Positions 50,263 to 59,853 of a DNA stretch of 64,000 bases are shown piece after piece; positions within the stretch are counted from its first letter, which is position 1; every line of letters begins with the position of its first letter. Under the pieces are notes generated by a model, which searched no databases, was not told where the DNA came from, and saw only the letters and a program-made list of their open reading frames with translations. The DNA is from Burkholderia sp. WP9 (GTDB lineage Bacteria > Pseudomonadota > Gammaproteobacteria > Burkholderiales > Burkholderiaceae), in assembly GCF_900104795.1 (NCBI RefSeq), contig NZ_FNTG01000001.1, forward strand, positions 558,001 to 622,000. The letters run 5' to 3'. Position numbers and translations under genes: made by a program.

Positions 50263-51603
50263 ATGACTGAACAGAAGAAAAAGCTCGACAAGCTGTCCGG
50301 CGTGAAGGGCATGAACGACATCCTTCCGCAGGAAGCCGGGCTGTGGGAATTTTTCGAAACGACCGTCAAGTCGATGCTGCGTTCGTATGGATACCAGAAT
50401 ATTCGTACGCCGATCATCGAGCATACGCAGCTGTTCAAGCGCGGTATCGGCGAAGTGACCGACATCGTCGAGAAAGAGATGTACAGTTTTACGGACGCGC
50501 TCAACGGTGAAAATCTGACCATGCGCCCGGAGAACACGGCGGCGGTGGTGCGCGCGGCGATCGAACACAACATGCTGTACGACGGCCCGAAGCGCCTGTG
50601 GTACATCGGCCCGATGTTCCGTCACGAGCGTCCGCAGCGCGGCCGCTATCGCCAGTTCCATCAGGTCGGCGTGGAAGCGCTGGGCTTTGCCGGTCCGGAC
50701 GCGGACGCGGAAATCATCATGATGTGCCAGCGGCTGTGGGACGATCTCGGGTTGATGGGCATCAAGCTCGAACTCAATTCGCTGGGTCTCGCCGAGGAAC
50801 GCGCGGCCCATCGCGTCGAGCTGATCGCGTACCTCGAAAAGCACATGGACGTGCTCGACGAAGAAGCGAAGCGCCGTCTCTACACGAACCCGCTGCGCGT
50901 GCTGGACACGAAGAATCCGGCCATGCAGGAAGTCGCGCAGAACGCGCCGAAGCTGATCGATTTTCTCGGCGAAGAATCGCGCGCGCACTTCGAAGGTCTG
51001 CAGCGCATTCTGAAAGCGAACAACATTCCGTTCACGATCAATCCGCGCCTCGTGCGCGGTCTCGATTACTACAATCTGACCGTGTTCGAATGGGTGACCG
51101 ACAAGCTCGGCGCTCAGGGTACGGTCGCGGCCGGCGGCCGTTACGATCCGTTGATCGAACAGCTCGGCGGCAAGCCCACGGGAGCATGTGGCTGGGCAAT
51201 GGGCGTCGAGCGGATCCTCGAGTTGCTGAAAGAAGAGCAACTTGTGCCGGAAGACGAAGGGTGCGACGTGTACGTGGTCCATCAGGGCGACGCGGCGCGT
51301 GAGCAGGCCTTCATCATCGCCGAGCGTCTGCGCGATACGGGCCTCGACGTGATCCTGCATTGCAGCGCCGACGGTCAGACGGCCAGCTTCAAATCGCAGA
51401 TGAAGCGTGCCGACGCGAGCGGCGCGGCCTTCGCCGTGGTGCTCGGCGAAGATGAGATCGCCAATGGCACAGTCGGTGTGAAGCCGCTGCGCGATACAAA
51501 TGCTAACGGCGGTAAAAACGAGCAACATAACGTGCCCGCCGAAGACTTGACCGAATTTCTAATCAATGCGATGGTTGCAACCGCCGAAGACGGCGACGAC
51601 TGA
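50263..51603 (+). CDS. hisS: Histidine-tRNA ligase
   Basis: Class II synthetase of 446 residues charging tRNA-His. The N-terminal [13 protein letters not shown], motif 2 ([19 protein letters not shown]), the histidine-specific [17 protein letters not shown] and motif 3 ([13 protein letters not shown]) are all present, followed by the anticodon-binding domain. The related HisZ is encoded about 8 kb downstream. Confidence 0.97.
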   Translation: MTEQKKKLDKLSGVKGMNDILPQEAGLWEFFETTVKSMLRSYGYQNIRTPIIEHTQLFKRGIGEVTDIVEKEMYSFTDALNGENLTMRPENTAAVVRAAIEHNMLYDGPKRLWYIGPMFRHERPQRGRYRQFHQVGVEALGFAGPDADAEIIMMCQRLWDDLGLMGIKLELNSLGLAEERAAHRVELIAYLEKHMDVLDEEAKRRLYTNPLRVLDTKNPAMQEVAQNAPKLIDFLGEESRAHFEGLQRILKANNIPFTINPRLVRGLDYYNLTVFEWVTDKLGAQGTVAAGGRYDPLIEQLGGKPTGACGWAMGVERILELLKEEQLVPEDEGCDVYVVHQGDAAREQAFIIAERLRDTGLDVILHCSADGQTASFKSQMKRADASGAAFAVVLGEDEIANGTVGVKPLRDTNANGGKNEQHNVPAEDLTEFLINAMVATAEDGDD

Positions 51604-51681
51604 TCGCGATGTCGTCGAGCCGGTTGGTTCGCAATCAGGCTCGACACGCACACGTAGCAAGAAAGAGGAAATCGCCGGGCA

Positions 51682-52311
51682 ATGAGTTACCACGACGAAC
51701 AAGAATCGATTGAAAGTCTGAAGGCATGGTGGACGCAGTGGGGCAATGCAACCACATGGATCGTGCTGGTAGCACTGGTGGCCGCGGCCGGCTGGAACGG
51801 CTGGAATTTCTGGCAACGGCGCGAGGCGGCGGAAGCCGCCGTGCTGTATGACCAGGTGCAGCAAGCCGTGGCATCGGGCGACAAGGCGAAGATCACCCGC
51901 GTCGCCGCCGACATGGAAGACAGGTTCAGCCGCACCGCGTATGCACAGATGACCGCGCTGGGCGCGGCCAAGGCGCTGTACGCCGCGGGCGACGAACCGG
52001 CCGCGAAGGCGCAACTGCAATGGACCATCGATCACGCGAAAGATGACGAGTTCAAGCAGATCGCCAAACTGCGCCTCGCTTCGCTGTTGCTCGACGACAA
52101 GGCCTACGACCAGGGTCTGGCGCTGCTCGCCGAACCGCAGTCCGACGCGTTCAAAGGCATCGTGGCGAACGGCCGCGGCGATCTGCTCGCCGCTCAAGGC
52201 AAGCGCGACGATGCGCGTGCGGCTTACAAGCTCGCGCTCGACTCGCTGTCGAAAAACGATAGCTCGGCACGCCAGTTGATTCAGTTCAAGCTGGACGCGC
52301 TGGGCGGCTGA
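51682..52311 (+). CDS. yfgM: YfgM-type ancillary SecYEG/periplasmic chaperone protein
   Basis: Bitopic inner-membrane protein of 209 residues with a cytoplasmic N-terminus (ESIESLKAWWTQWGNAT), one helix (WIVLVALVAAAGWNGWNFW) and a periplasmic tetratricopeptide-like domain. In E. coli YfgM binds the SecYEG translocon and links it to periplasmic chaperones. The order hisS-yfgM-bamB-der matches E. coli. Confidence 0.9.
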   Translation: MSYHDEQESIESLKAWWTQWGNATTWIVLVALVAAAGWNGWNFWQRREAAEAAVLYDQVQQAVASGDKAKITRVAADMEDRFSRTAYAQMTALGAAKALYAAGDEPAAKAQLQWTIDHAKDDEFKQIAKLRLASLLLDDKAYDQGLALLAEPQSDAFKGIVANGRGDLLAAQGKRDDARAAYKLALDSLSKNDSSARQLIQFKLDALGG

Positions 52312-52397
52312 TCGCCGCATGTCAGCGCCATAATCGGCGCCGCGTGTAACGACCAACCGGTCTCCTTTAACTAATTTCCTGAATGCTTCGTCCACCG

Positions 52398-53543
52398 ATG
52401 AATCTGCTGAAACGTTACGCTGTGCCCGTTGCCTGTGCGATGACCGTCCTTACCATGGCGGCTTGCTCATCCACGAAAGACGAGCGCCGCGTGCCGACGC
52501 CGCTCACCGAGTTCAAACCCGTGCTCGACGTGCAGCAGGCCTGGAAGGCGAGCGTCGGTAAGGCGGGCCGCTATCTGTTCTCGCCGGTGGCGGTTGGCAA
52601 TGCGGTGTACGCGGCTGGCGCGAACGGTTCGGTGGCGAAGATCGACGCGCAAACCGGGCAGGACGTGTGGCGTGTCAAGCTGCACGACGACCTCTCGGCA
52701 GGTGTCGGCAGCGACGGCACGCTCACTGCTGTCGGCGGCCTGAAGGGCGACGTGTACGTGCTCGGGGCGGACGGCAAGCAACTCTGGACCGCCAAGGCGC
52801 CAGGCGAGATCATTTCGCCGCCGCTCGTCGGCAACGGACTCGTGGTGGTGCGTACGGTCGACGGCCAGATCGTCGCGTTCAATGCGCAAACCGGCGAGCA
52901 GAAGTGGAACTACCGCAACCGCGCGGTGCCGCTCAATCTGCGCGTGTCGTCGGGCATGACCTTCGCGGGCGACGCAGCCGTGCTGGCCGGTTTCCCGGGC
53001 GGCGCGTTCGCGGCAATCAACCTGCAGACGGGCGACAACTACTGGCAAACGCCGGTGTCCTATCCGAAGGGCGTGACGGAAGTAGAGCGGATCAACGACG
53101 TGACCGGACCGCCCACGCTGGTCGGTTCGGAAACCTGCGCCGTGACGTTCCAGGGGCAGATTGGCTGTTTCGACGCGAACTCGGGCCGCGCGGTGTGGGA
53201 AAAGGCGTTTTCCAGCACGAGCGGTCTGGCGCAGGATGACCGCGCCGTGGTCGCGGCGGACGACTGGTCGGTGGTGTCGGCGTTCGACGTCAGCAGCGGC
53301 GCGCCGCTGTGGAAGAACGACAAGCTGAAGAATCGCGACCTGAGCGTGCCGTTCATTCTGGGTCACGCTGCGGTGCTGGGCGACTACCAGGGTTACGTGC
53401 ACTTCCTGTCCCGCGACGACGGCACGCTCGTCGCCCGCCTGAAGACCGACGGCAGCCCGATTACCGCGGCACCGGTGCTGGCCGGCGAGACGCTGGTGGT
53501 GCTGACGCACGACGGCGATCTGTACGGCTACCGCCCGCGCTGA
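52398..53543 (+). CDS. bamB: Outer-membrane assembly lipoprotein BamB
   Basis: Lipoprotein of the BAM complex, 381 residues, built as an eight-bladed beta-propeller. The signal peptide ends in the lipobox MAAC. Repeated PQQ-like blade motifs are visible, such as GSVAKIDAQTGQDVWRVKL, GQIVAFNAQTGEQKWNY and GQIGCFDANSGRAVWEK. I chose MNLLKRYAVPV as the start because it opens the signal peptide; an ATG five codons earlier is possible. Confidence 0.94.
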   Translation: MNLLKRYAVPVACAMTVLTMAACSSTKDERRVPTPLTEFKPVLDVQQAWKASVGKAGRYLFSPVAVGNAVYAAGANGSVAKIDAQTGQDVWRVKLHDDLSAGVGSDGTLTAVGGLKGDVYVLGADGKQLWTAKAPGEIISPPLVGNGLVVVRTVDGQIVAFNAQTGEQKWNYRNRAVPLNLRVSSGMTFAGDAAVLAGFPGGAFAAINLQTGDNYWQTPVSYPKGVTEVERINDVTGPPTLVGSETCAVTFQGQIGCFDANSGRAVWEKAFSSTSGLAQDDRAVVAADDWSVVSAFDVSSGAPLWKNDKLKNRDLSVPFILGHAAVLGDYQGYVHFLSRDDGTLVARLKTDGSPITAAPVLAGETLVVLTHDGDLYGYRPR

Positions 53544-53990
53544 TCGCGCGGGGAGGCAATCGCCGTTGAGCGTGCAGGCCGGCTTCGCCGGCCGTACGCG
53601 TTTTAGAAGAGTGTGTTGCAGGGCAGAGTAAGTAGAAGAATTGCGCCGGACTGGCTGGTCCGGCAAGTCGGATCAGACATGGCACACGGGCCCACGTGGC
53701 CATCGGTGGCTGCTTGCGGCGCCACCATCGGCGGCATCTTCGCAAATATCGCGGAGCGTCGTATTCGAATTGGCGTGCGAGCCGTCGAGCAGGAAAGACC
53801 AGACCTGGCGGCCCCTTGGCGCCGCCCCATACAGCCAAACCCCCGTCCGCCCGGGTGCGCATATTGACAGCACATCCGGGGCTGGCCGAATTCGTGATAA
53901 TTTTCGTCAAACGCTGCCGTGTAGCGGCCGCATGGCGTCGCTACGCGGACGGTCGATTTCGATCCCGCGTTTCACCGTGAACAACATCTG
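53544..53990. other. Hairpin-rich gap between bamB and der
   Basis: The 447-bp gap breaks an otherwise tight gene run. A GGCCGGC-TTC-GCCGGCC hairpin (53577-53593) followed by GTACGCGTTTT may end the bamB transcript. A second perfect hairpin, GCCGGAC-TGGCTG-GTCCGGC (53645-53664), and a third, GTAGCG (53921-53926) with CGCTAC (53939-53944), follow. TTGACA (53864-53869) and TGATAAT (53895-53901) are promoter-like but spaced too widely to pair. Short frames here have no recognisable protein features. Confidence 0.5.
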
Positions 53991-55328
53991 ATGAAACCCG
54001 TTATTGCCCTCGTCGGGCGCCCCAATGTGGGGAAATCCACGCTGTTCAACCGTCTCACGCGTACGCGTGATGCGCTGGTTGCCGACCTGCCCGGTCTTAC
54101 CCGCGATCGCCATTACGGCGAAGGGCGCGCCGGCGACCGGCCGTATCTGGTCGTCGATACTGGGGGTTTCGAGCCGGTCGCGAAAGACGGCATCCTGCAC
54201 GAAATGGCGCGTCAAACCCGCCAGGCGGTCGAGGAGTCGGACATCGTCGTGTTCATCGTCGACGGTCGCAATGGCCTCGCGCCGCAGGACAAGTCGATTG
54301 CGGACTACCTGCGCAAGGTCGGCCGGCCGATCTTCCTCGTCGTCAATAAGGCCGAGGGCATGAAGTACAGCACGGTCGCCGCCGACTTCTACGAACTCGG
54401 TCTGGGCGACCCGCGTGCGATTTCCGCGGCGCACGGCGACGGCGTGACGGAGATGATCAACGAGGCGCTCGAAGTCGCGTACGCCGGTCAGCCGGAAGAA
54501 AGCGACGAAGAGAAAGAAACGCGTGGCGTGAAAATCGCGATCGTCGGCCGTCCGAATGTCGGCAAGTCGACCTTGATCAACGCGCTGGTGGGCGAAGAGC
54601 GCGTGATCGCGTTCGACATGCCCGGCACCACGCGCGATTCGATCTACGTCGATTTCGAGCGAGGCGGCAAGCCGTACACGCTGATCGACACGGCCGGTTT
54701 GCGCCGCCGCGGCAAAGTGTTCGAAGCGATCGAGAAATTCTCGGTGGTGAAGACGCTGCAATCGATCTCCGACGCGAACGTCGTGATCCTGCTGCTCGAC
54801 GCGCGCCAGGACATCTCGGAGCAGGACGCGCACATTGCGGGCTTCGTGGTGGAGCAGGGCCGCGCGCTGGTGGTGGGCGTGAACAAGTGGGACGGGCTCG
54901 ATCCGCATGTGCGCGAGCGCACCAAGGCGGACCTCGAACGCAAACTAAAATTTCTCGACTTCGCCAAATTCCATTTCATTTCCGCTGCGGAAAAAACCGG
55001 AATCGGCCCATTGATGCGCTCGGTGGACGACGCGTACGCAGCCGCCATGGCCAAGCTGCCGACGCCGAAGCTCACGCGCGCGCTGATCGATGCCGTTGAA
55101 TTCCAGCAGCCGCGCCGGCGTGGTCCGGTGCGCCCGAAACTTCGTTACGCGCACCAGGGCGGACAGAATCCGCCGATCATCGTGATTCACGGCAATGCGC
55201 TCGACGCGATCACCGAAACGTACAAACGCTACCTCGAAAACCGCTTCCGGGAAACTTTCAAGCTGACTGGGACTCCATTGCGCATAGAGTTCAGATCGTC
55301 GACGAACCCTTACGCGGATAAAGGCTAA
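53991..55328 (+). CDS. der: Ribosome-assembly GTPase Der (EngA)
   Basis: Tandem-domain GTPase of 445 residues needed for 50S subunit maturation. Both G domains show P-loops ([13 protein letters not shown] at residue 8 and [13 protein letters not shown] near 185), switch motifs (DTGGF, DTAGL) and specificity motifs (NKAEG, NKWDG). A KH-like C-terminal domain ends the protein. It is downstream of bamB, as in E. coli, but behind a large gap. Confidence 0.97.
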   Translation: MKPVIALVGRPNVGKSTLFNRLTRTRDALVADLPGLTRDRHYGEGRAGDRPYLVVDTGGFEPVAKDGILHEMARQTRQAVEESDIVVFIVDGRNGLAPQDKSIADYLRKVGRPIFLVVNKAEGMKYSTVAADFYELGLGDPRAISAAHGDGVTEMINEALEVAYAGQPEESDEEKETRGVKIAIVGRPNVGKSTLINALVGEERVIAFDMPGTTRDSIYVDFERGGKPYTLIDTAGLRRRGKVFEAIEKFSVVKTLQSISDANVVILLLDARQDISEQDAHIAGFVVEQGRALVVGVNKWDGLDPHVRERTKADLERKLKFLDFAKFHFISAAEKTGIGPLMRSVDDAYAAAMAKLPTPKLTRALIDAVEFQQPRRRGPVRPKLRYAHQGGQNPPIIVIHGNALDAITETYKRYLENRFRETFKLTGTPLRIEFRSSTNPYADKG

Positions 55329-55481
55329 ATCCAGGCTGAAACCCGCGTGTGTGCTGGCTTTGGCCGCCTGGCCAGGTCGCTCGCGCAAAAATGAAAATCG
55401 GCTATAGTGTAGCGGTTGACGGCGGATCTCTTTTTCTTCGTCGTCAATTAAGTCAACCTGCAAAAAAATACGGAGTTTGCT

Positions 55482-55718
55482 ATGAGCAACAAAGGGCAAT
55501 TGTTACAAGACCCGTTTTTGAACGCACTGCGTAAAGAGCATGTGCCGGTGTCGATCTACCTGGTCAACGGCATCAAGCTTCAAGGGAACATCGAATCGTT
55601 CGACCAGTACGTCGTGTTGCTCCGGAATACGGTCACCCAGATGGTCTACAAGCACGCAATCTCGACTGTCGTGCCAGCCCGCCCGGTGAATTTCCACCCG
55701 GATTCCGAACAGTCCTAA
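55482..55718 (+). CDS. hfq: RNA chaperone Hfq
   Basis: Hexameric RNA-binding protein that pairs small RNAs with messages. The 78-residue product has the Sm1 motif ([20 protein letters not shown]) and Sm2 ([14 protein letters not shown]) with a short C-terminal tail, compared with 102 residues in E. coli. CGGAG precedes the ATG; TATAGT (55403-55408) upstream is a possible -10 box. hflX, hflK and hflC follow in order. Confidence 0.98.
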   Translation: MSNKGQLLQDPFLNALRKEHVPVSIYLVNGIKLQGNIESFDQYVVLLRNTVTQMVYKHAISTVVPARPVNFHPDSEQS

Positions 55719-55748
55719 CCCCCGTCGCGGCCGGCGTAACGTCGCCCG

Positions 55749-56963
55749 TTGGCGATTACTTCCGGCCGCCTCATTTTGATACCCTCCAATTTGATCAATG
55801 CAGCGCTTGTCGGCATCGACTTCGGTAAGATCGATTTCGAAGCCAGCCTAGAAGAACTCAGCCTGCTCGCGCAAAGCGCGGGCGCGAATCCCTTAGTCAC
55901 CCTCACCGGGCGCCGGTCCAGTCCCGACGCGAAGATGTTCGTCGGCAGCGGCAAGGCCGAAGAGCTGCGTCTTGCGTGTGAGGCGAACGACATCGAACTC
56001 GTCATTTTCAATCACGCTCTGGCGCCTGCGCAGCAGCGCAATCTGGAGCAAGCGCTTAATCGGCGCGTGATCGATCGCACCAGTCTGATCCTCGATATTT
56101 TCGCGCAACGCGCCCGCAGCCACGAAGGCAAGCTGCAGGTGGAACTCGCGCAACTGCAGTATCTGTCCACGCGGCTAATCCGCGCATGGACTCACCTGGA
56201 GCGGCAAAAAGGCGGTATCGGTTTGCGCGGCCCGGGTGAAACGCAGCTCGAAACGGACCGCCGTTTGATCGGCGAGCGCATCAAGGCGCTCAAGACGCGG
56301 CTCGAAAAACTGCGCCGTCAGCATGGCACGCAGCGCCGCGCGCGCAGCCGCAATCAGACCATGTCCGTGTCGCTCGTCGGTTACACGAACGCGGGCAAAT
56401 CCACGCTCTTCAACGCGCTCACCAAGGCTCAGGCGTACGCCGCCGACCAGTTGTTCGCGACGTTGGATACGACATCGCGGCGCGTCTATCTCGGCGACGA
56501 AGCGGGGCAGGTGGTGGTGTCCGACACGGTCGGTTTCATCCGCGAATTGCCTCACCAACTCGTGGCGGCGTTTCGCGCCACGCTCGAAGAAACGATTCAC
56601 GCCGACCTGCTGCTGCACGTGGTCGACGCGTCGAGCGCGGTGCGGCTCGATCAGATCGATCAGGTCAACGAGGTGTTGCACGCAATCGGTGCGGACACGA
56701 TCCGGCAGGTGCTCGTCTTCAACAAGATCGACGCGGTGCCGGAGTTGGCGGCCCGTGGGGACGCGGTTGAAAGGGACGAGTATGGTAATATTTCGCGCGT
56801 CTTTTTGAGCGCGCGCACGGGGCAAGGGCTAGACACACTGCGCGCTGCCATCGCTGAAATCGCTACTGCCGAACCTCTTCCCGAAACGCTGGTCGATCTC
56901 TCGGAAGAAGACCGGTCGGCAGCACCACGCGACGACCGCAAGGTCCCAGAACTCGGGCATTGA
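55749..56963 (+). CDS. hflX: Ribosome-splitting GTPase HflX
   Basis: GTPase of about 404 residues that splits stalled ribosomes under stress. The N-terminal HflX domain contains GRRSSPDAKMFVGSGKAEEL and the hallmark GIGLRGPGETQLETDRR; the G domain has GYTNAGKSTLFNAL, DTVGFIRELP and NKID. The start is a TTG (MAITSGRLILIPSN), the family N-terminus; no ATG lies suitably near. It is 30 bp after hfq. Confidence 0.94.
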   Translation: MAITSGRLILIPSNLINAALVGIDFGKIDFEASLEELSLLAQSAGANPLVTLTGRRSSPDAKMFVGSGKAEELRLACEANDIELVIFNHALAPAQQRNLEQALNRRVIDRTSLILDIFAQRARSHEGKLQVELAQLQYLSTRLIRAWTHLERQKGGIGLRGPGETQLETDRRLIGERIKALKTRLEKLRRQHGTQRRARSRNQTMSVSLVGYTNAGKSTLFNALTKAQAYAADQLFATLDTTSRRVYLGDEAGQVVVSDTVGFIRELPHQLVAAFRATLEETIHADLLLHVVDASSAVRLDQIDQVNEVLHAIGADTIRQVLVFNKIDAVPELAARGDAVERDEYGNISRVFLSARTGQGLDTLRAAIAEIATAEPLPETLVDLSEEDRSAAPRDDRKVPELGH

Positions 56964-57012
56964 CCCGTTCCAATTGCACTGACCCGCTGTCTACTCTGGT
57001 GAACGAACACAG

Positions 57013-58413
57013 GTGAACGATTACAACGAGCGGAGTATCTGGCTGCGCATGCGCGCCATGCTTTCACTGAACGATCCGCGCTGGGGCCGTGGGGATGGCA
57101 ATGGCGAGCGGCAACGTCCAAACGAGCCTAAGCGTCCACCGACCAAGGACGGTGAAGGCCCGCCCGATCTCGACGAGATGTGGCGCGATTTCAACCGCCG
57201 TTTGAGCCGCGTGTTCGGTCGCAAGGGTGGCGGCGCGGGTGGCGGGCGGCCGGACAACGGTCGTGGCGCGCGCATTGGCGTGGGCATCGTGATCGGCGTG
57301 CTGCTGGCCATTTATCTCGGCAGCGGCGTGTTCGTCGTGCAGGACGGCCAGGCCGGGGTCGTGATGCAGTTCGGCAAGTATCGCTACACGGCAGGTCAGG
57401 GCGTGCACTGGCGTCTGCCGTATCCGTTCGAAGCGCATGAGCTCGTCAATATCGGTCAGGTCCGCCAGGTGGAGATCGGCCGCAACAACGTGGTGCGTCT
57501 CGCGAATGTGAAAGACGCGTCGATGCTCACGCACGACGCGGATATCGTCGACGTGCGCTTCGCCGTGCAGTATCAGGTGAAGAAGCCGACCGACTACCTG
57601 TTTCGCAGCGTCGATCCCGATCAGGGTGTGATGCAGGCTGCTCAGGCGGCGGTGCGCAGCATCGTCGGCGCGCGCAGCACCAACGACATTCTCTATCAGG
57701 ATCGCGAAACAATTCGCCAGCAACTGATCGCGGCGATCCAGCAATCCCTGGATGAATATCAGTCCGGACTCGCCGTGACCGGTGTGACGATCCAGGGTGT
57801 GCAGGCGCCTAGCCAGGTGCAAGCCGCGTTCGACGACGCCGCGAAAGTCCGTCAGGAAAACGAGCGGGCGAAACGCGATGCCGAGGCCTATGCCGCGGAT
57901 CTGTTGCCGCGCGCGCAAGCCGACGTGGCGCGCCAGATCGACGAAGCGAAAACGTACAGCGACAAGACGGTGGCCCAGGCGCAAGGCGACGCCGAACGCT
58001 TCAAGCAGGTCTATGCGCAGTACTCGAAAGCGCCCGCTGTGATTCGCGAGCGCATGTATCTGGAAACCATGCAGCAGATCTATTCGAATACGACCAAGGT
58101 GTTTGTGGATAGCAAGAGCGGGAACAACGTGCTGTATCTGCCGCTCGACAAGCTGGTCGAGCAAACCCGCCAGCGTGTGTCCGAGGCTGCTGCCGCTTCA
58201 GGCACCGCGGCCGCTGCCGCGCCGCAAGCGGCGAGCGCTGCCGCGTTGCCGTCGGCCACGCCGTCGGCCGCCCCGTCTGCCTCCGCAACCGGCACCGCAG
58301 CCTCCGCGCCGGCGGCGGTCGCCACGCCCGCCAGCCAGGCCGCAGCCAGCAGCGACGCGCTGCGTTCACGCGACTCCTTCCGCAGCCGTATGCGCGAAGA
58401 CGACGTTCAATAA
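57013..58413 (+). CDS. hflK: FtsH protease modulator HflK
   Basis: SPFH/band-7 membrane protein of 466 residues that, with HflC, cages the FtsH protease. An Arg/Gly-rich cytoplasmic N-terminus is followed by one transmembrane helix (GVGIVIGVLLAIYLGSGVFV) and the SPFH domain (GQAGVVMQFGKY, DADIVDVRFAVQYQVK). The C-terminal 75 residues are an Ala/Pro/Ser-rich tail. The start is GTG. hflC begins 12 bp after its stop. Confidence 0.95.
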   Translation: MNDYNERSIWLRMRAMLSLNDPRWGRGDGNGERQRPNEPKRPPTKDGEGPPDLDEMWRDFNRRLSRVFGRKGGGAGGGRPDNGRGARIGVGIVIGVLLAIYLGSGVFVVQDGQAGVVMQFGKYRYTAGQGVHWRLPYPFEAHELVNIGQVRQVEIGRNNVVRLANVKDASMLTHDADIVDVRFAVQYQVKKPTDYLFRSVDPDQGVMQAAQAAVRSIVGARSTNDILYQDRETIRQQLIAAIQQSLDEYQSGLAVTGVTIQGVQAPSQVQAAFDDAAKVRQENERAKRDAEAYAADLLPRAQADVARQIDEAKTYSDKTVAQAQGDAERFKQVYAQYSKAPAVIRERMYLETMQQIYSNTTKVFVDSKSGNNVLYLPLDKLVEQTRQRVSEAAAASGTAAAAAPQAASAAALPSATPSAAPSASATGTAASAPAAVATPASQAAASSDALRSRDSFRSRMREDDVQ

Positions 58414-58425
58414 GGAGCGCACATC

Positions 58426-59328
58426 ATGAACAAGATCATTGCGCTCGTCGTCGCTATCGTCATCGTGCTGTTTGCCGCTTCGTCGATGGTGTTCGTCGTC
58501 GATCAGCGGCATCTGGCTGTCCTGTCGTCGCATGGCGACAAGGCGCCGAGCCTGCTCGGCCCCGGCTTGCACGTCAAACTCCCGCCGCCGTTGCAAACGG
58601 TCACGCTGGTCGATAACCGTATCCAGTCGCTCGACGCCCCGGACGAAGACCGCTACGTGACGTCCGATAAAACCGATTTGCTGGCGAACCCGGTTGTCAA
58701 ATACCGCGTGACCGATCCGCTCAAGCTGCTCGCCGAAACGCGAGGAGATGCGCAGAGCCTGCCGGACCGGCTCGCCTTGCTGTCGCGCAGCGCGCTTGGC
58801 GATGCGTTCGCGAAGGTCACGCTGTCCGACGCGCTGGCCCGTCAGCAGGCCGTCGCCGACGAAGCGCGCACCGCCATGGACAAGGCCGCGGCGTCGCTCG
58901 GCGTGTCGGTGGTCGACGTGCAACTCACGCGTGTCGACTTCCCCGCGTCGATGGCCGATTCCGTCTACAAACGGATGATCGCCGCACGCCAGCAGATCGC
59001 GGCCGACGAACGTGCGAAGGGCACGGCTGAGGCCGACAAGATCAGGCAGGACGCGCTCGGCCAGCAACAGGCGGTTCTCGCGGACGGTTATCGTCAGGCG
59101 CAGACCATCAAGGGCGAGGGCGATGCCAAGGCCGCGGAAATCGCCGCCGAAGCGTACGGCGCCGACCCGCAGTTCTACCAGTTCTATCAAAGCATGCAGG
59201 CGTACAAGAACACCTTCAAGCCGGGCGACGTGATCGTGGTCGACCCGAGCAGCGAGTTCTTCCGCTTCATGCGTAGCCCGACCGGCGGCGCAGCCCCGGA
59301 CGCTCCCGCGGTCCCGCGCAAACACTGA
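58426..59328 (+). CDS. hflC: FtsH protease modulator HflC
   Basis: SPFH-domain partner of HflK, 300 residues. An N-terminal helix (IIALVVAIVIVLFAASSMVF) is followed by VDQRHLAVLSS, the SPFH core (DLLANPVVKYRVTDPLK) and a long helical stalk (AKGTAEADKIRQDALGQQQA). AAGGAG lies before the ATG. It is coupled in order with hflK and a small DUF2065 gene. Confidence 0.96.
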   Translation: MNKIIALVVAIVIVLFAASSMVFVVDQRHLAVLSSHGDKAPSLLGPGLHVKLPPPLQTVTLVDNRIQSLDAPDEDRYVTSDKTDLLANPVVKYRVTDPLKLLAETRGDAQSLPDRLALLSRSALGDAFAKVTLSDALARQQAVADEARTAMDKAAASLGVSVVDVQLTRVDFPASMADSVYKRMIAARQQIAADERAKGTAEADKIRQDALGQQQAVLADGYRQAQTIKGEGDAKAAEIAAEAYGADPQFYQFYQSMQAYKNTFKPGDVIVVDPSSEFFRFMRSPTGGAAPDAPAVPRKH

Positions 59329-59372
59329 TAACCGGAGCGCCGCGGCATCCGCATCGCGGCACCTTCATTCGC

Positions 59373-59564
59373 ATGGATATAGCCGGCTCGTTACTGCTCG
59401 CGATCGCGTTGATGCTGATTATCGAAGGCATGTTTCCCTTCGTTTTTCCGAGCGCCTGGAGCGACACGTTCCGTAAAATAGCGGAACGTCCGCCGCATCA
59501 GATTCGTGTGGGCGGCCTGATCGTGATGGTGCTCGGGCTGATCCTGCTGTTTATCGTGACCTGA
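59373..59564 (+). CDS. DUF2065 family small membrane protein (YjeT type)
   Basis: A 63-residue protein with two hydrophobic helices (LLLAIALMLIIEGMFPFVF and IRVGGLIVMVLGLILLFIV) joined by a basic loop. The family is regularly found between hflC and purA in proteobacteria, as here, but has no known function. Confidence 0.9.
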   Translation: MDIAGSLLLAIALMLIIEGMFPFVFPSAWSDTFRKIAERPPHQIRVGGLIVMVLGLILLFIVT

Positions 59565-59740
59565 AGGGGCCTGCTATTGCGGGCGGGCTGACAGGCTGCG
59601 CAGGCTGCCCGCGCTCGAGCGCGAATGTGCGCCGTTGCGCGCCAGTACCTGAGGGTTCTGAACGCCGCGTAGTGCAGCGCCCAGCGGCCAAAAGCCGCAA
59701 GCGGTCGCCGCAGGTAATTGCAGCGACCGTGCAACGACCA

Positions 59741-59762
59741 CGCAACGCCCGCGCAACGCCCG
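59741..59762. repeat. Two tandem copies of CGCAACGCCCG
   Basis: An exact 11-bp duplication in the 289-bp gap before hisZ. A nearby inverted pair, GGTCGC (59703-59708) with GCGACC (59723-59728), could form a hairpin. Nothing else recognisable lies in the gap. Confidence 0.75.
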
Positions 59763-59853
59763 CGACAGCCGCCAAAATCGAGCCGCCGCCCGCCATTCAC
59801 ACTCACTTACCGGCGCACCCAGACGCCGTGTTCAACGTCGTAGGACTGTATCG

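Noticed and set aside
48328..51528. A 1066-codon open frame on the minus strand
   Set aside because: It runs antisense across rodZ, ispG and hisS, which are clear plus-strand genes. Its composition is Arg/His/Ala-rich, as expected for a mirror frame in high-GC DNA.
53613..53867. Short frames on both strands in the bamB-der gap
   Set aside because: Several frames overlap in the same DNA, none has a ribosome-binding site or a family signature. The hairpins explain the region better.
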